Notes under the pieces: model-generated
What the model was told of the DNA's origin: nothing
Database searches by the model: none
Seen by the model: only the letters and a program-made list of their open reading frames with translations
Part shown: one piece after another, positions 41,277 to 50,300 of the stretch
Layout of the letters: each line of letters opens with the position of its first letter
Position numbering within the stretch: the first letter of the stretch is position 1
From: Bacteroidales bacterium
GTDB lineage: Bacteria; Bacteroidota; Bacteroidia; Bacteroidales; WCHB1-69
Assembly: GCA_016288655.1 (NCBI GenBank)
Contig: JAEEKX010000009.1
Coordinates: 1-54,268, forward strand
Reading direction: 5' to 3'
DNA length: 54,268 nucleotides
Made by a program: the position numbers and the translations under genes

Positions 41277-42437
41277 ATGATATATCTAGACAATTCAGCG
41301 ACCAGTTTCCCGAAACCGAAGGAAGTGTATGACTTCATGGACCACTTTTACCGCACCCACGGTGTCAATCCCGGACGCTCGGGCTTCGATGCAGCCATCG
41401 AAACCGGCGAGTTGGTGACCGACACCCGCAAGATGCTGACCAACCTCTTCAATGGTGGCGGCGACTTCAACCGTTTGACTTTCAGTTACAACGCCACCGA
41501 CTCCCTGAACATGATCATCCAGGGTCTTGCCTACGAGCACAAGGGTGCGCACGTCATCACCACCATGCTTGAGCACAACTCCGTGCTCCGTCCGCTGTAC
41601 GTGCTTGAGCAGCGCGGCCAGATCGAGGTCACCTACCTGCCCTTTGACGAGCGCGGCTACGTGAACCCCGACGACGTGAAGAAGGCCATCCGCCCGAACA
41701 CCAAGTTCGTGGTCTGCACGCACTGCTCCAACGTCATCGGCACCATCCAGCCGCTGGCGGAAATCGGCAAGATCTGCCACGAGAATGGGCTGATCTTCGT
41801 CGTTGACGGCAGTCAGGGCGCGGGCGCTGTGGATTTGGACATGCAGGCGCAAAACATTGACGTTTATTGTTTTACCGGTCATAAATGCCTAATGGGACCC
41901 ACCGGTATCGGCGGCTCCTACGTGCGTGAGGGCATCACCATCGGCCAGACCCGCTTTGGCGGCACGGGCGTGCGCTCCGCCGTCCCCGGCCACTTGGAAG
42001 AGTACCCCTACCGCCTCGAAGCCGGCACCCTCAACCTGCTCGGTGTCGCCGGCCTCTACGCTGGTGTGAAGTGGATCACGAAAGAGGGCATCATGAACAT
42101 CCACAATCGCGAGATGGTGCTGTGGAAGAAACTCCGCGACGGCCTCCGTGAGATCGAGGGCGTCACCATCTACTGCGCCACCTCCACCGAGAACCAGAAC
42201 CCCGTGCTCTCCTTCAACGTGAAGGGTTGGGACTCCAGCGATGTGGGCACCATGCTCGACGTCGATTACGACATCGCCTGCCGTATCGGTCTGCATTGCG
42301 CTCCCAAGGTACACGTTGGCCTCGGCACCATCAATAGCCACGGCTGCGTCCGCTTCAGCGTCGGCGCTTTCACCACCGAACAGGAGATCGACACCGCCAT
42401 CGAGGCCATCAAGGACATCGCCGCGATGAAGAACTAA
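41277..42437 (+). CDS. Class V aminotransferase, cysteine desulfurase family protein
   Basis: 386 residues, PLP-dependent. IYLDNSATSFPKP opens the class V fold. The cofactor contacts are VVCTHCSNVIGTIQPL and FVVDGSQGAGAVDLDMQ, and the PLP lysine is in YCFTGHKCLMGPTGIGG. GTLNLLGVAGLYAGVKWI and RIGLHCAPKVHVGLGT follow; the Cys in the last motif is at the active-site position of SufS-like desulfurases. This is the subgroup annotated as cysteine desulfurase family, distinct from canonical SufS/IscS. It would draw sulfur from cysteine, with the acceptor unknown. The methyltransferase gene follows. Confidence 0.88.
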   Translation: MIYLDNSATSFPKPKEVYDFMDHFYRTHGVNPGRSGFDAAIETGELVTDTRKMLTNLFNGGGDFNRLTFSYNATDSLNMIIQGLAYEHKGAHVITTMLEHNSVLRPLYVLEQRGQIEVTYLPFDERGYVNPDDVKKAIRPNTKFVVCTHCSNVIGTIQPLAEIGKICHENGLIFVVDGSQGAGAVDLDMQAQNIDVYCFTGHKCLMGPTGIGGSYVREGITIGQTRFGGTGVRSAVPGHLEEYPYRLEAGTLNLLGVAGLYAGVKWITKEGIMNIHNREMVLWKKLRDGLREIEGVTIYCATSTENQNPVLSFNVKGWDSSDVGTMLDVDYDIACRIGLHCAPKVHVGLGTINSHGCVRFSVGAFTTEQEIDTAIEAIKDIAAMKN

Positions 42438-42509
42438 TCCGGCCAAATTTCTGCCATGCCCACTTTCGAGAAGAGAGTGGGCATCGTTTCATCAATACAA
42501 GAAATCATC

Positions 42510-43592
42510 ATGTTAACATCCCCACAGAAAGAACTTTACGGTAAAGAACGTTTCAGCGCGTTGCAGGCGCAGCGGTTAGCACAGGAGATTGCCTTCGGTC
42601 CTGTCGTCTTCCAAGTCTCCCGACTGATGGTCAAATTCGGCATCTTCCAGATGCTCGACGACTGTAAGGAGGGGCTCACGTTGGAGGAGGTGGCGCAAAA
42701 GATCAGACTCTCGCGCTACGGGGCGCAAGTGCTCATGGAGTCGTCGCTCACCATCGGCACCATCCTGCTCAAGGAGGGCCGGTACCACTTGGCAAAACCG
42801 GGCTGGTTTCTGCTTCACGACGAGATGGCACGGGTGAACATGGATTTCAACCATGATGTCAACTATCTGGGATTGTTCAACTTAGAGGAAGCCATCCTGA
42901 ACGGCAAGCCGGAAGGGTTGAAGGTCTTCGGCAGTTGGCCCACGATTTACGAGGGACTGTCGCAGTTGCCGCCACAGGTGCAGAAGAGTTGGTTCGGTTT
43001 CGACCATTTCTATTCCGACAACTCGTTCGACCAGGCGTTGGAGATTGTCTTCTCGCGGCATCCGCGCACGTTGCTCGACGTGGGCGGCAACACGGGCCGT
43101 TGGGCCTTGCGCTGCGTCGGCTATGACCCGACGGTGCAGGTCACGATCATGGACTTGCCGCAGCAGTTGGCGATGATGAAGGAGGCGACGAAGGGGTTGC
43201 CCGGCGCCGACCGCATCCACGGCCATGGCAGCAACCTGCTGGACGAGAGCACCCCGCTGCCCACCGGCTTCGATGCCATCTGGATGAGCCAGTTCCTTGA
43301 CTGCTTCTCCGAGGAGCAGGTGTGCGGCATCCTGCGCCGTGCCGCCCGCGCCATGGGCCCCGACAGCAGACTCTACATCATGGAGACCTTCTGGGACCGC
43401 CAGCGCTTCGAGACCGCCTCCTACTGCCTCGCGCAGATCAGTCTCTATTTCACCGCATTGGCCAACGGAAACAGCAAGATGTACTACTCCGACGACATGC
43501 AGCGTTGCGTGGAGAGCGCCGGACTGCGCATTGAGACCATCCACGACGGCCTCGGCCTCGGCCACAGCATCATGCAGTGTGTAATCAAATAA
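42510..43592 (+). CDS. SAM-dependent methyltransferase (O-methyltransferase-like)
   Basis: 360 residues from the ATG at 42510, preferred over an in-frame ATG 54 bases upstream whose codons do not look conserved. An N-terminal winged-helix dimerisation domain (FQVSRLMVKFGIFQML...LTLEEVAQKIRLSRYGAQVLM) precedes a Rossmann SAM domain (TLLDVGGNTGRWALRC, motif I; VTIMDLPQQLAMM; FDAIWMSQFLDCFSEEQV). This is the layout of plant-type O-methyltransferases and acetylserotonin methyltransferase-like enzymes. The substrate is unknown. It sits between the desulfurase-family gene and trkA on the same strand. Confidence 0.85.
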   Translation: MLTSPQKELYGKERFSALQAQRLAQEIAFGPVVFQVSRLMVKFGIFQMLDDCKEGLTLEEVAQKIRLSRYGAQVLMESSLTIGTILLKEGRYHLAKPGWFLLHDEMARVNMDFNHDVNYLGLFNLEEAILNGKPEGLKVFGSWPTIYEGLSQLPPQVQKSWFGFDHFYSDNSFDQALEIVFSRHPRTLLDVGGNTGRWALRCVGYDPTVQVTIMDLPQQLAMMKEATKGLPGADRIHGHGSNLLDESTPLPTGFDAIWMSQFLDCFSEEQVCGILRRAARAMGPDSRLYIMETFWDRQRFETASYCLAQISLYFTALANGNSKMYYSDDMQRCVESAGLRIETIHDGLGLGHSIMQCVIK

Positions 43593-43601
43593 CTTAGCGC
43601 T

Positions 43602-44300
43602 ATGACAAACGAAAGATTCGCCATCATCGGCGCCGGACACTTCGGATCCTCCATCGCCATCGCCTTGTCGAGAAGCGGCGCGGAGGTGCTCGTCATCGAC
43701 TCCGACATCAACGTCATCCAGGACCTCTCCGACGAGGTCGCCTACTCCGTCTGCATCGACGCCACCAACAAAAAGGCCCTGATCGCGGAGAATATCCAGG
43801 ACTTCGACGCCGTGGTCGTAGCCATCGGCAACGACTTTGTGAAGCGCTTGCTCTGCACCGCCAACCTGATGGATCTGGGGGTGAAGCGCATCATCTGCCG
43901 CACCATGGGCGTCAACCAGCGCATCATCCTTGAGAAGATGGGCGTGACGGAGTTCCTGTCGCCGGAAGACGAGTTGGGCACGCTCTTCGCCGAGCGCTTG
44001 ATCAACCCGAGCATCGTCTCCTACTTGCAACTTCCTGATGGATATAGAATTGCAGAGGTCATCGCCCCGCAGCGTTTAGTGGGAGTCACCATTGCCGACC
44101 TCAACCTGCGCGATGCCTACCGCCTCAGTCTGATCACCATCCGCCGCAACTACGCCGAAACGAAGAATCCCACCCAGAGCAACGCCACCGGCCACATCCT
44201 CGGCGTCCCCGACACCCTCACCACCATTGAGGAAAACGACTGCTTCGTCATCTTCGGGCTGACCCGCGACATTGAGAATTTCATCAAGAAAAACCAATAA
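43602..44300 (+). CDS. trkA: Trk/Ktr potassium uptake regulatory subunit TrkA
   Basis: 232 residues. RCK-N domain with the dinucleotide motif FAIIGAGHFGSSIAIALSRSGAEVLVIDSD, then YSVCIDATNKKAL and DAVVVAIGNDFV. The RCK-C domain is from ~140 (YRIAEVIAPQRLVGVTIADLNLRD). It gates the TrkH channel in response to NAD(H) or ATP/ADP at the inner membrane face. It is followed 5 bases later by trkH, so the transporter is a two-gene unit. Confidence 0.93.
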   Translation: MTNERFAIIGAGHFGSSIAIALSRSGAEVLVIDSDINVIQDLSDEVAYSVCIDATNKKALIAENIQDFDAVVVAIGNDFVKRLLCTANLMDLGVKRIICRTMGVNQRIILEKMGVTEFLSPEDELGTLFAERLINPSIVSYLQLPDGYRIAEVIAPQRLVGVTIADLNLRDAYRLSLITIRRNYAETKNPTQSNATGHILGVPDTLTTIEENDCFVIFGLTRDIENFIKKNQ

Positions 44301-44305
44301 CCGCC

Positions 44306-46105
44306 ATGTGGGGGACTTTGATGCGATATGCGAGGAAGTTCAAGTTCGCTTTGGCTTCCCACCGCTTTCAAATCGAAAGGGTGATCAAAGTCCTGTCGGT
44401 GCTGATCTCTCTCGGCGCCGTCGCCTCCATCATTTTCCAACACGGCAGTTACCTCACCCCGCAGCAAGAGGAGGTGACCACAGCCATGGTGCTCGTGGCC
44501 TACCTCTTTTACATCTTCAAATTCCTGCTCAGGAGTCTGTATGAGGTCAAGATCACGACCTATTTGAAAAACAATGTGGTGGACATCGTAATCATCGCCT
44601 TGCTTTTGGTCGCTGTCATTTTCAGTCACAAACTGCAGTCGCTCTTCTCCTTGTCCGACGCCGCTTTCCCGCACTATCGGCAACTTTTCTTCCACATCTT
44701 CTACTTCATCATCTTCTTCATCGAGGTGGCCAAGGTGAGTGCCATCCTGAAAAAGGTCAACATGAGTCCGCCGTTGCTGATGTTGCTGTCGTTCTTCATT
44801 CTGATTGCCACGGGCACGTTTCTGTTGATGATGCCCAAGGCGACCACCCACGGCATCTCCTTCATCGACGCCCTCTTCACCGCCACCAGTGCCAGTTGCG
44901 TTACGGGTCTGACCTCGGTGAACACCGCGCTGACATTCACCACGACAGGGTATATCATTCTACTGATACTCATGCAGTTGGGTGGCATGAGCATCCTTTC
45001 CTTCGCAACCTTCTTCATCTCCTTCCTGTCGCGTTCCACCACGGGGTTGAAGTACCAATACATGGTCAAGGACATGCTCTCGACCAACCGCGTGGCCGAC
45101 TCGTTCACCTTTTTGCGCGAGATTGTCATCGTGACCTTCATTTTCGAGGGCGTGGGGGCGCTGATGTTGTATATGTATTGGAGCACCACGGGGTTGTTCT
45201 CGTCCGACGGGGAGACGATTCTCTATGCCATTTTCCACGCCATTTCGGCGTACAACAACGCCGGTTTCTCTCTGTGGACTGATGGCTTGATGGATCCGGC
45301 CATCGTCAACAGCCACTTCCCGCAGATGATCATCATGATCTTGGTGTTTGTGGGCGGTATCGGCTACGTGGTCATCCGCGACTTCTTCGACCCGCGCATC
45401 ATCCGCGAGCGCAAGAAGAAACGGTGGATGAAACTCGCCGACGGCACGCAGATCGCGCTCATCACCTCCTTTGCCATCATCATTGTCGGCACGATCCTCT
45501 TCTATTTCTTGGAGTTGGGGAACACGTTGCAGGGACGCGGCAATGCTTTCGACAAGGTGTTCGCGTCGTTCTTTCAGGTGGTGGCGGGGCGCACGGCCGG
45601 CTTCAACATCGTCGATGTCGATGCGTTGAGCATCCCGACGTTGTTGCTTGTGATGGTGGTCATCTTCATCGGCGCGTCGCCGGGGTCCACGGGCGGCGGC
45701 ATCAAGACTACCACATTCTTTGTCATCATCAAGTCCATTGCCGCCACCATCCAGGGAAAGAGCAAGATTGAATACCGCAAGAAGACCGTGCCCTTCAGTT
45801 TGGTCGATAAATCCTACTCCATCGTCGTGATGACGCTGGTTTTCATCATCTTATCGATTTTCATTCTGGCAATCATCGACCCTCAGATTCCGTTGAAGAA
45901 CGTGATGTTCGAGGCGACGTCGGCGTTCACCACGTGCGGTCTCTCCACGGGATGCATCGGCGACTTTTCGGCGGCGGGCAAGCTGGTGCTGACGTTGGAC
46001 ATGTATATTGGTCGTATCGGCACGTTGACATTCGCCTATGCGTTGAGCAAACGGGTGAAGGAGACGCGGCACGAGTACCCCGAAACCTCGTTTATGGTAG
46101 GTTAA
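44306..46105 (+). CDS. trkH: Potassium transporter TrkH/KtrB
   Basis: 599 residues with about ten hydrophobic helices. It has K+ filter-like loops: TATSASCVTGLTSVNTA, HAISAYNNAGFSLW, VVAGRTAGFNIVDVDAL and EATSAFTTCGLSTGCIGDFSAAGK. The four P-loop glycines of the SKT superfamily are visible. The N-terminal ~150 residues hold extra hydrophobic segments, as in long Bacteroidetes TrkH proteins. It mediates K+ uptake with TrkA from the preceding gene. An ATG at 44321 is an alternative start. Confidence 0.93.
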   Translation: MWGTLMRYARKFKFALASHRFQIERVIKVLSVLISLGAVASIIFQHGSYLTPQQEEVTTAMVLVAYLFYIFKFLLRSLYEVKITTYLKNNVVDIVIIALLLVAVIFSHKLQSLFSLSDAAFPHYRQLFFHIFYFIIFFIEVAKVSAILKKVNMSPPLLMLLSFFILIATGTFLLMMPKATTHGISFIDALFTATSASCVTGLTSVNTALTFTTTGYIILLILMQLGGMSILSFATFFISFLSRSTTGLKYQYMVKDMLSTNRVADSFTFLREIVIVTFIFEGVGALMLYMYWSTTGLFSSDGETILYAIFHAISAYNNAGFSLWTDGLMDPAIVNSHFPQMIIMILVFVGGIGYVVIRDFFDPRIIRERKKKRWMKLADGTQIALITSFAIIIVGTILFYFLELGNTLQGRGNAFDKVFASFFQVVAGRTAGFNIVDVDALSIPTLLLVMVVIFIGASPGSTGGGIKTTTFFVIIKSIAATIQGKSKIEYRKKTVPFSLVDKSYSIVVMTLVFIILSIFILAIIDPQIPLKNVMFEATSAFTTCGLSTGCIGDFSAAGKLVLTLDMYIGRIGTLTFAYALSKRVKETRHEYPETSFMVG

Positions 46106-46158
46106 AATACTGATAATAAGGTTTTTATAAATTTTGAAATAAAAAATCAAAAAAACGT

Positions 46159-46187
46159 TTGTAGAATGTAAAAAAGTTGTATTTTTG
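46159..46187 (+). promoter_or_regulatory. Promoter TTG-N18-TATTTTTG for tRNA-Glu
   Basis: -33 TTG at 46159-46161 and -7 TATTTTTG at 46180-46187, placing the transcript start just before the tRNA at 46201. Confidence 0.6.
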
Positions 46188-46200
46188 CACCCTCAAACTT

Positions 46201-46275
46201 GGCGCATTCGTCTAGCTGGTCAAGGACATCAGATTCTCATTCTGAAGATCAAGGGTTCGAATCCCTTATGCGCTA
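46201..46275 (+). tRNA. tRNA-Glu (anticodon CTC)
   Basis: 75 nt cloverleaf. Acceptor GGCGCAT pairs with ATGCGCT, discriminator A. D stem GTCT/GGAC. Anticodon stem TCAGA/TCTGA with loop TTCTCAT, giving CTC (codon GAG). T arm AAGGG-TTCGAAT-CCCTT. CCA is not encoded. A strong terminator follows at once. Confidence 0.93.
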
Positions 46276-46279
46276 CGCA

Positions 46280-46306
46280 GGCAGAATTTCGGTTCTGCCT
46301 TTTTTT
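46280..46306 (+). terminator. Intrinsic terminator after tRNA-Glu
   Basis: Stem GGCAGAA/TTCTGCC (7 bp), loop TTTCGG, followed by seven T residues. Confidence 0.9.
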
Positions 46307-46326
46307 ATGGTTAAAACGCGACTAAC

Positions 46327-46995
46327 ATGTTGGCAATCTTTGACTTAGACGGCACTCTGCTCGACTCTTTGGAGGACTTGGCGGACTCCAGCAATCACAT
46401 TTTGGGTTTGCACGGCTATCCGCCGCATCCGGTGGAGGCGTACCGTTATTTTGTGGGCGATGGGATTCGGAAGTTGGTGGAGCGGACGTTGCCGGAGGAG
46501 GCCCGCCGGGATGAGGTCATCGACGTGATTTACAAGGAGTTTTTGGAGTACTATGCCATTCACATGATGGACAAGACGCAGCCGTACGCGGGGATTGTGG
46601 CGTTGTTGGAGGGGTTGCAGGCGAAGGGGGTGAAGTTGGCGGTGGCGTCGAACAAGGCACACGAGGCGATGGCGCCGTTGATGGAGGTGTTTTTCCCGAC
46701 GATCCGTTTCACGGCGGTATTGGGCAACAAGCCGGGTGCGCGCCCGAAGCCGGATCCTGGCATCGTGCTGGAGATCATGCGGATAGCGCAGGAGGATGCG
46801 GCGACGACGGTCTATGCGGGCGACAGCGGGGTGGACATGGAGACGGCAGCGCGGGCGGGCCTGCGGAAGGTGGGGGTGCTGTGGGGGTACCGCACGAAGG
46901 AGGAGTTGCTGGCGGCCGGCGCTGACTGGCTCTTGCCGCGCCCGGAGTTGGCGGCGTTCTGCCGGATTCTGGAGGAGGTGAGAGGGGAAAGGTGA
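46327..46995 (+). CDS. HAD phosphatase, phosphoglycolate phosphatase-like
   Basis: 222 residues. HAD motif I is AIFDLDGTLLDSLEDLADS. The cap domain carries GIRKLVERTLPE. Motif II is VKLAVASNKAH, motif III is RPKPDPGIVLEIM and motif IV is VYAGDSGVDMETAARAGL, with the following VLWGYRTKEELLAAGADWLL typical of Gph. It probably removes phosphate from 2-phosphoglycolate or a related small metabolite; substrate range cannot be fixed from sequence. It is a single gene and the last backbone gene before the CRISPR locus. Confidence 0.88.
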   Translation: MLAIFDLDGTLLDSLEDLADSSNHILGLHGYPPHPVEAYRYFVGDGIRKLVERTLPEEARRDEVIDVIYKEFLEYYAIHMMDKTQPYAGIVALLEGLQAKGVKLAVASNKAHEAMAPLMEVFFPTIRFTAVLGNKPGARPKPDPGIVLEIMRIAQEDAATTVYAGDSGVDMETAARAGLRKVGVLWGYRTKEELLAAGADWLLPRPELAAFCRILEEVRGER

Positions 46996-47220
46996 GAGAA
47001 GATTTTCCTCAGAAGGATACAGTTGGCAGATACAATTCCAAATTTTAGAAATGTGTCGCTAGTGGCGACACAATCTTAACTCAGTGATTGTTTCGGGGAT
47101 GCGCTCTTTAACAAGAGCCATTCAACTATGGAGTGTCTCCTTTTTTTTGAAAGACCACGCATGGCGCGAATAAGCGCGGGACAGCGTTGATCGGTGCGGG
47201 TGGAAAAGAGTATCGTTGGT
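46996..47220. other. Region between HAD gene and tracrRNA
   Basis: No gene seen. It holds hairpin TGTGTCGC/GCGACACA (47052-47072, no T-run) and hairpin GCTCTT/AAGAGC (47103-47118). A weak GGAG/CTCC hairpin followed by eight T residues (47130-47148) could be a terminator. Next comes a 12-nt half copy of the 3012-3031 palindrome (47152-47163). It looks like a junction of small repeats at the edge of the CRISPR island. Confidence 0.5.
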
Positions 47221-47304
47221 AAAAAAAAGACGAGGCCGCTAAGGCCCCGAACTTGATGTTTTCACAACGGAATAATCCTTATTGTGAGTTGCATTAAATC
47301 TTGC
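47221..47304 (-). ncRNA. tracrRNA of the type II-C system
   Basis: On the minus strand the RNA would begin near 47304, just after a -7 box. Its first ~22 nt (47282-47303) are a perfect complement of the crRNA repeat handle. AAGGATTATTCC (47269-47280) forms the short nexus hairpin. A GTTGTGAAAACATC linker leads to a terminator hairpin (arms 47231-47237 and 47243-47249), ending in eight U residues (47221-47228). The length of about 84 nt and the order (anti-repeat, nexus, terminator) fit Bacteroidetes II-C tracrRNAs. It is divergent from cas9. Confidence 0.88.
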
Positions 47305-47306
47305 GG

Positions 47307-47314
47307 CAAAATTA
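47307..47314 (-). promoter_or_regulatory. -7 box TAATTTTG for tracrRNA
   Basis: Minus-strand match to TAnnTTTG, directly upstream of the anti-repeat. No convincing -33 box. It lies 43 bases from the divergent cas9 -7 box. Confidence 0.65.
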
Positions 47315-47357
47315 CAACTTTTTTTGAAAGAAGGGGCTCTTTTTTTTCCAAAAAAAG

Positions 47358-47365
47358 TATCTTTG
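47358..47365 (+). promoter_or_regulatory. -7 box TATCTTTG for the cas operon
   Basis: Match to TAnnTTTG, 21 bases before the cas9 ATG at 47387. It supports that start over an in-frame ORF opening at 47324. Confidence 0.65.
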
Positions 47366-47386
47366 CAGTCACATTATATTTTGGTT

Positions 47387-50300
47387 ATGAAAAAAATTTT
47401 AGGTTTGGACTTGGGCACCAACAGCATCGGCTGGGCGGTGGTGAATGAAGCAGAAAAAACTGATGAACAATCGTCTATCGTAAAATTGGGAGTTAGGGTA
47501 AATCCGCTCACTGTTGACGAATTGACAAATTTTGAAAAGGGCAAAAGCATTACAACCAATGCTGACCGCACTCTCAAACGTAGTATGCGACGTAATTTGC
47601 AACGCTACAAACTACGCCGAGAACACCTGATAGAGATATTGAAAGCCAATAGTTTTATTTCCGATGACACCATTTTGTCGGAAAACGGCAATCGCACGAC
47701 ATTCGAAACTTATCGACTTCGAGCCAAAGCTGCTACCAATGAAATTTCGTTGGAAGAATTTGCTCGTGTTCTGTTAATGATAAATAAGAAGCGCGGATAT
47801 AAAAGCAGTCGTAAGGCTAAGAATACAGAAGAAGGACAACTGATTGACGGCATGGAGATTACGCAGCGTCTGTATGATGAGAATCTTACTCCGGGGCAAT
47901 TGTCGTTGGACTTGCTTAAGAGTGGCAAAAAATACCTTCCAGATTTCTATCGTTCGGATTTGCAGGCGGAATTTGACAAGGTTTGGGATGCACAGAGACA
48001 GTTTTATCCTGAATTATTGACAAATGACTTGAAAGAAAATCTGCAAGGTAAAAACAAAACGCAGACGTGGGCTATTTGTCAAAAACCATTTGTTATAGAA
48101 GGTATTCATCGTAAAACTAAGGGCAATGAACAGAAAATAGAGAATTTTATTTGGCGTGTGAAGGCTCTTTCAGAACAGATGGGTTTGGAAGAGTTGGCTA
48201 TTGTCTTGCAGGAAATCAATGGACAAATCAGTAACGCCAGCGGTTATTTAGGCGACATCAGCGACAGAAGCAAGGAACTATATTTCAACAATCAGACTGT
48301 CGGCCAATATCAGATGGCGCAGTTGGACAAGAATCCGAACTACAGCCTGAAAAACCAAGTTTTCTATCGTCAGGACTATCTGAACGAGTTTGAAACCATT
48401 TGGGAAACACAGGCAAAATTCCACAAAGAGCTTACCCCTGAACTCAAAAAAGAGATTCGCGATGTGGTGATTTTCTACCAACGTCCGCTCAAATCGCAAA
48501 AAGGATTGATATCATTTTGCGAATTTGAAAGCAAACAAATTGAGGTTGAGGTCGATGGCAAGAAGAAACTGAAAACTATCGGCTGCCGCGTATGTCCTAA
48601 GTCGTCGCCCTTGTTCCAAGAATTCAAGATTTGGCAAAGACTGAATGATGTTGAAGTGTCGGGCATGATTGTTCCATATCAGCAACAGGATTTATCTGCA
48701 TTCGCCCAAGATTATAAATATGGTAAACGTCGGCTGCTACAGGAAGAGAAAGAAATGTTGTTCGCAGAGTTGAACTATAAAGAGAAACTCTCGAAAGCTG
48801 ATGCTTTAAAATTACTCTTTCCTAAACAGAAAGATGTCGATATGAACTTCAAAGAGTTAGATGGCAATCACACGCAAGCTGAATTGTTCAAGGCATATCA
48901 GACAATTGCTGAAAGAAGCGGCCACGATGTGGAGGTTTTACAGAAAAAATCAACAAAAGAAATGCTTAGCTGCATTTCTGAGATTTTTGACACAATCGGT
49001 ATCAATACTGGCATATTGACTTTTAATCCCGATCTTGAAGGAAAAGAATTCGAGCAACAGCCATTGTTCCGTTTGTGGCATCTGTTGTATTCGTTTGAGG
49101 GTGACAATTCTGCTATTGGAAACGAGAAATTAGTTGAAAAACTGCACGAAACTTTCGGCTTTGAGAAGGAGTATGCCACAATTCTTGCCAATGTGGTCTT
49201 CAAGGAAGCAGGCGATTATAGTAGCCTCAGCTCAAAGGCTATTCGCAAAATACTACCTCACTTGAAGGATGGCAACGACTATAGCGTGGCATGCGAATAT
49301 GCTGGTTATCGTCATTCTAAACAGTCGCTCACAAAAGATGAGATTAAAAATAAGGTCTTAAAAGATAAATTGGAACTTCTTCCTCGCAACAGTTTGCGCA
49401 ACCCGGTGGTCGAGAAGATTCTCAATCAGATGATTAATGTTGTCAACGGTATTATTGGCGAATATGGGAAGCCTGATGAGATCCGCATTGAGTTGGCTCG
49501 CGAACTAAAGAAATCGGCAAAAGAACGTGAGGAACTTTCAAAGTCAATCAACGAAACGACTCGTCTTCATGAAAAGTTGGTCCAGGAACTTCAAAAAGAG
49601 TTCGGTCTATCGCACGTGAGCCGTAACGACATTATCCGTTACAAGTTGTATAAGGAATTGGAAAGCAATGGATACAAGACGTTGTACACCAATACGTATA
49701 TACCACGCGAAAAACTCTTCAGCAAAGAGTTTGACATTGAGCATATCATTCCACAAGCCAAGCTGTTCGATGATTCGTTCTCAAATAAAACTTTGGAAGC
49801 TCGTCAAGCCAATTTGGACAAATCGAATACTACGGCTTTCGATTTTGTGGCCACTAAATATGGCGATGAGTTTGCCAGTGGAGAGTATAAGACTCGTATT
49901 GAGAACTTGTACAAAGATGGTAAGATCACCAAGACCAAGCGCGACAAACTTCTGATGAAAGAGGCCGACATTCCAAGCGGCTTTATCAACCGTGATTTGC
50001 GTGATTCGCAATACATAGCCAAAAAAGCTCGAGAGATTTTGGAAGAGTTGGTTCGCTTTGTTGTGCCAACAACGGGCTCAATTACCGACCGTCTGCGCGA
50101 TGATTGGCAACTGGTCAATGTGATGCAGGAACTCAATTGGGATAAATACAACCAATTGGGATTGACTTACTATGAGCAAGACCATGACGGTCGACAAATA
50201 CCAAGGATTAAGGATTGGACGAAACGCAACGACCATCGCCATCATGCTATGGACGCACTTACGATTGCTTTCACCAAACGTTCGTTCATTCAATATCTGA

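Noticed and set aside
47052-47072. Hairpin TGTGTCGC/GCGACACA as a possible small RNA or second tracrRNA
   Set aside because: No -7 box upstream on either strand, no repeat complementarity, no T-run directly after it.
46996-47386. Type II-A features (csn2, or cas9 in another orientation)
   Set aside because: No csn2 or cas4 gene in the window; the locus ends in cas2 and the array, so it is type II-C.
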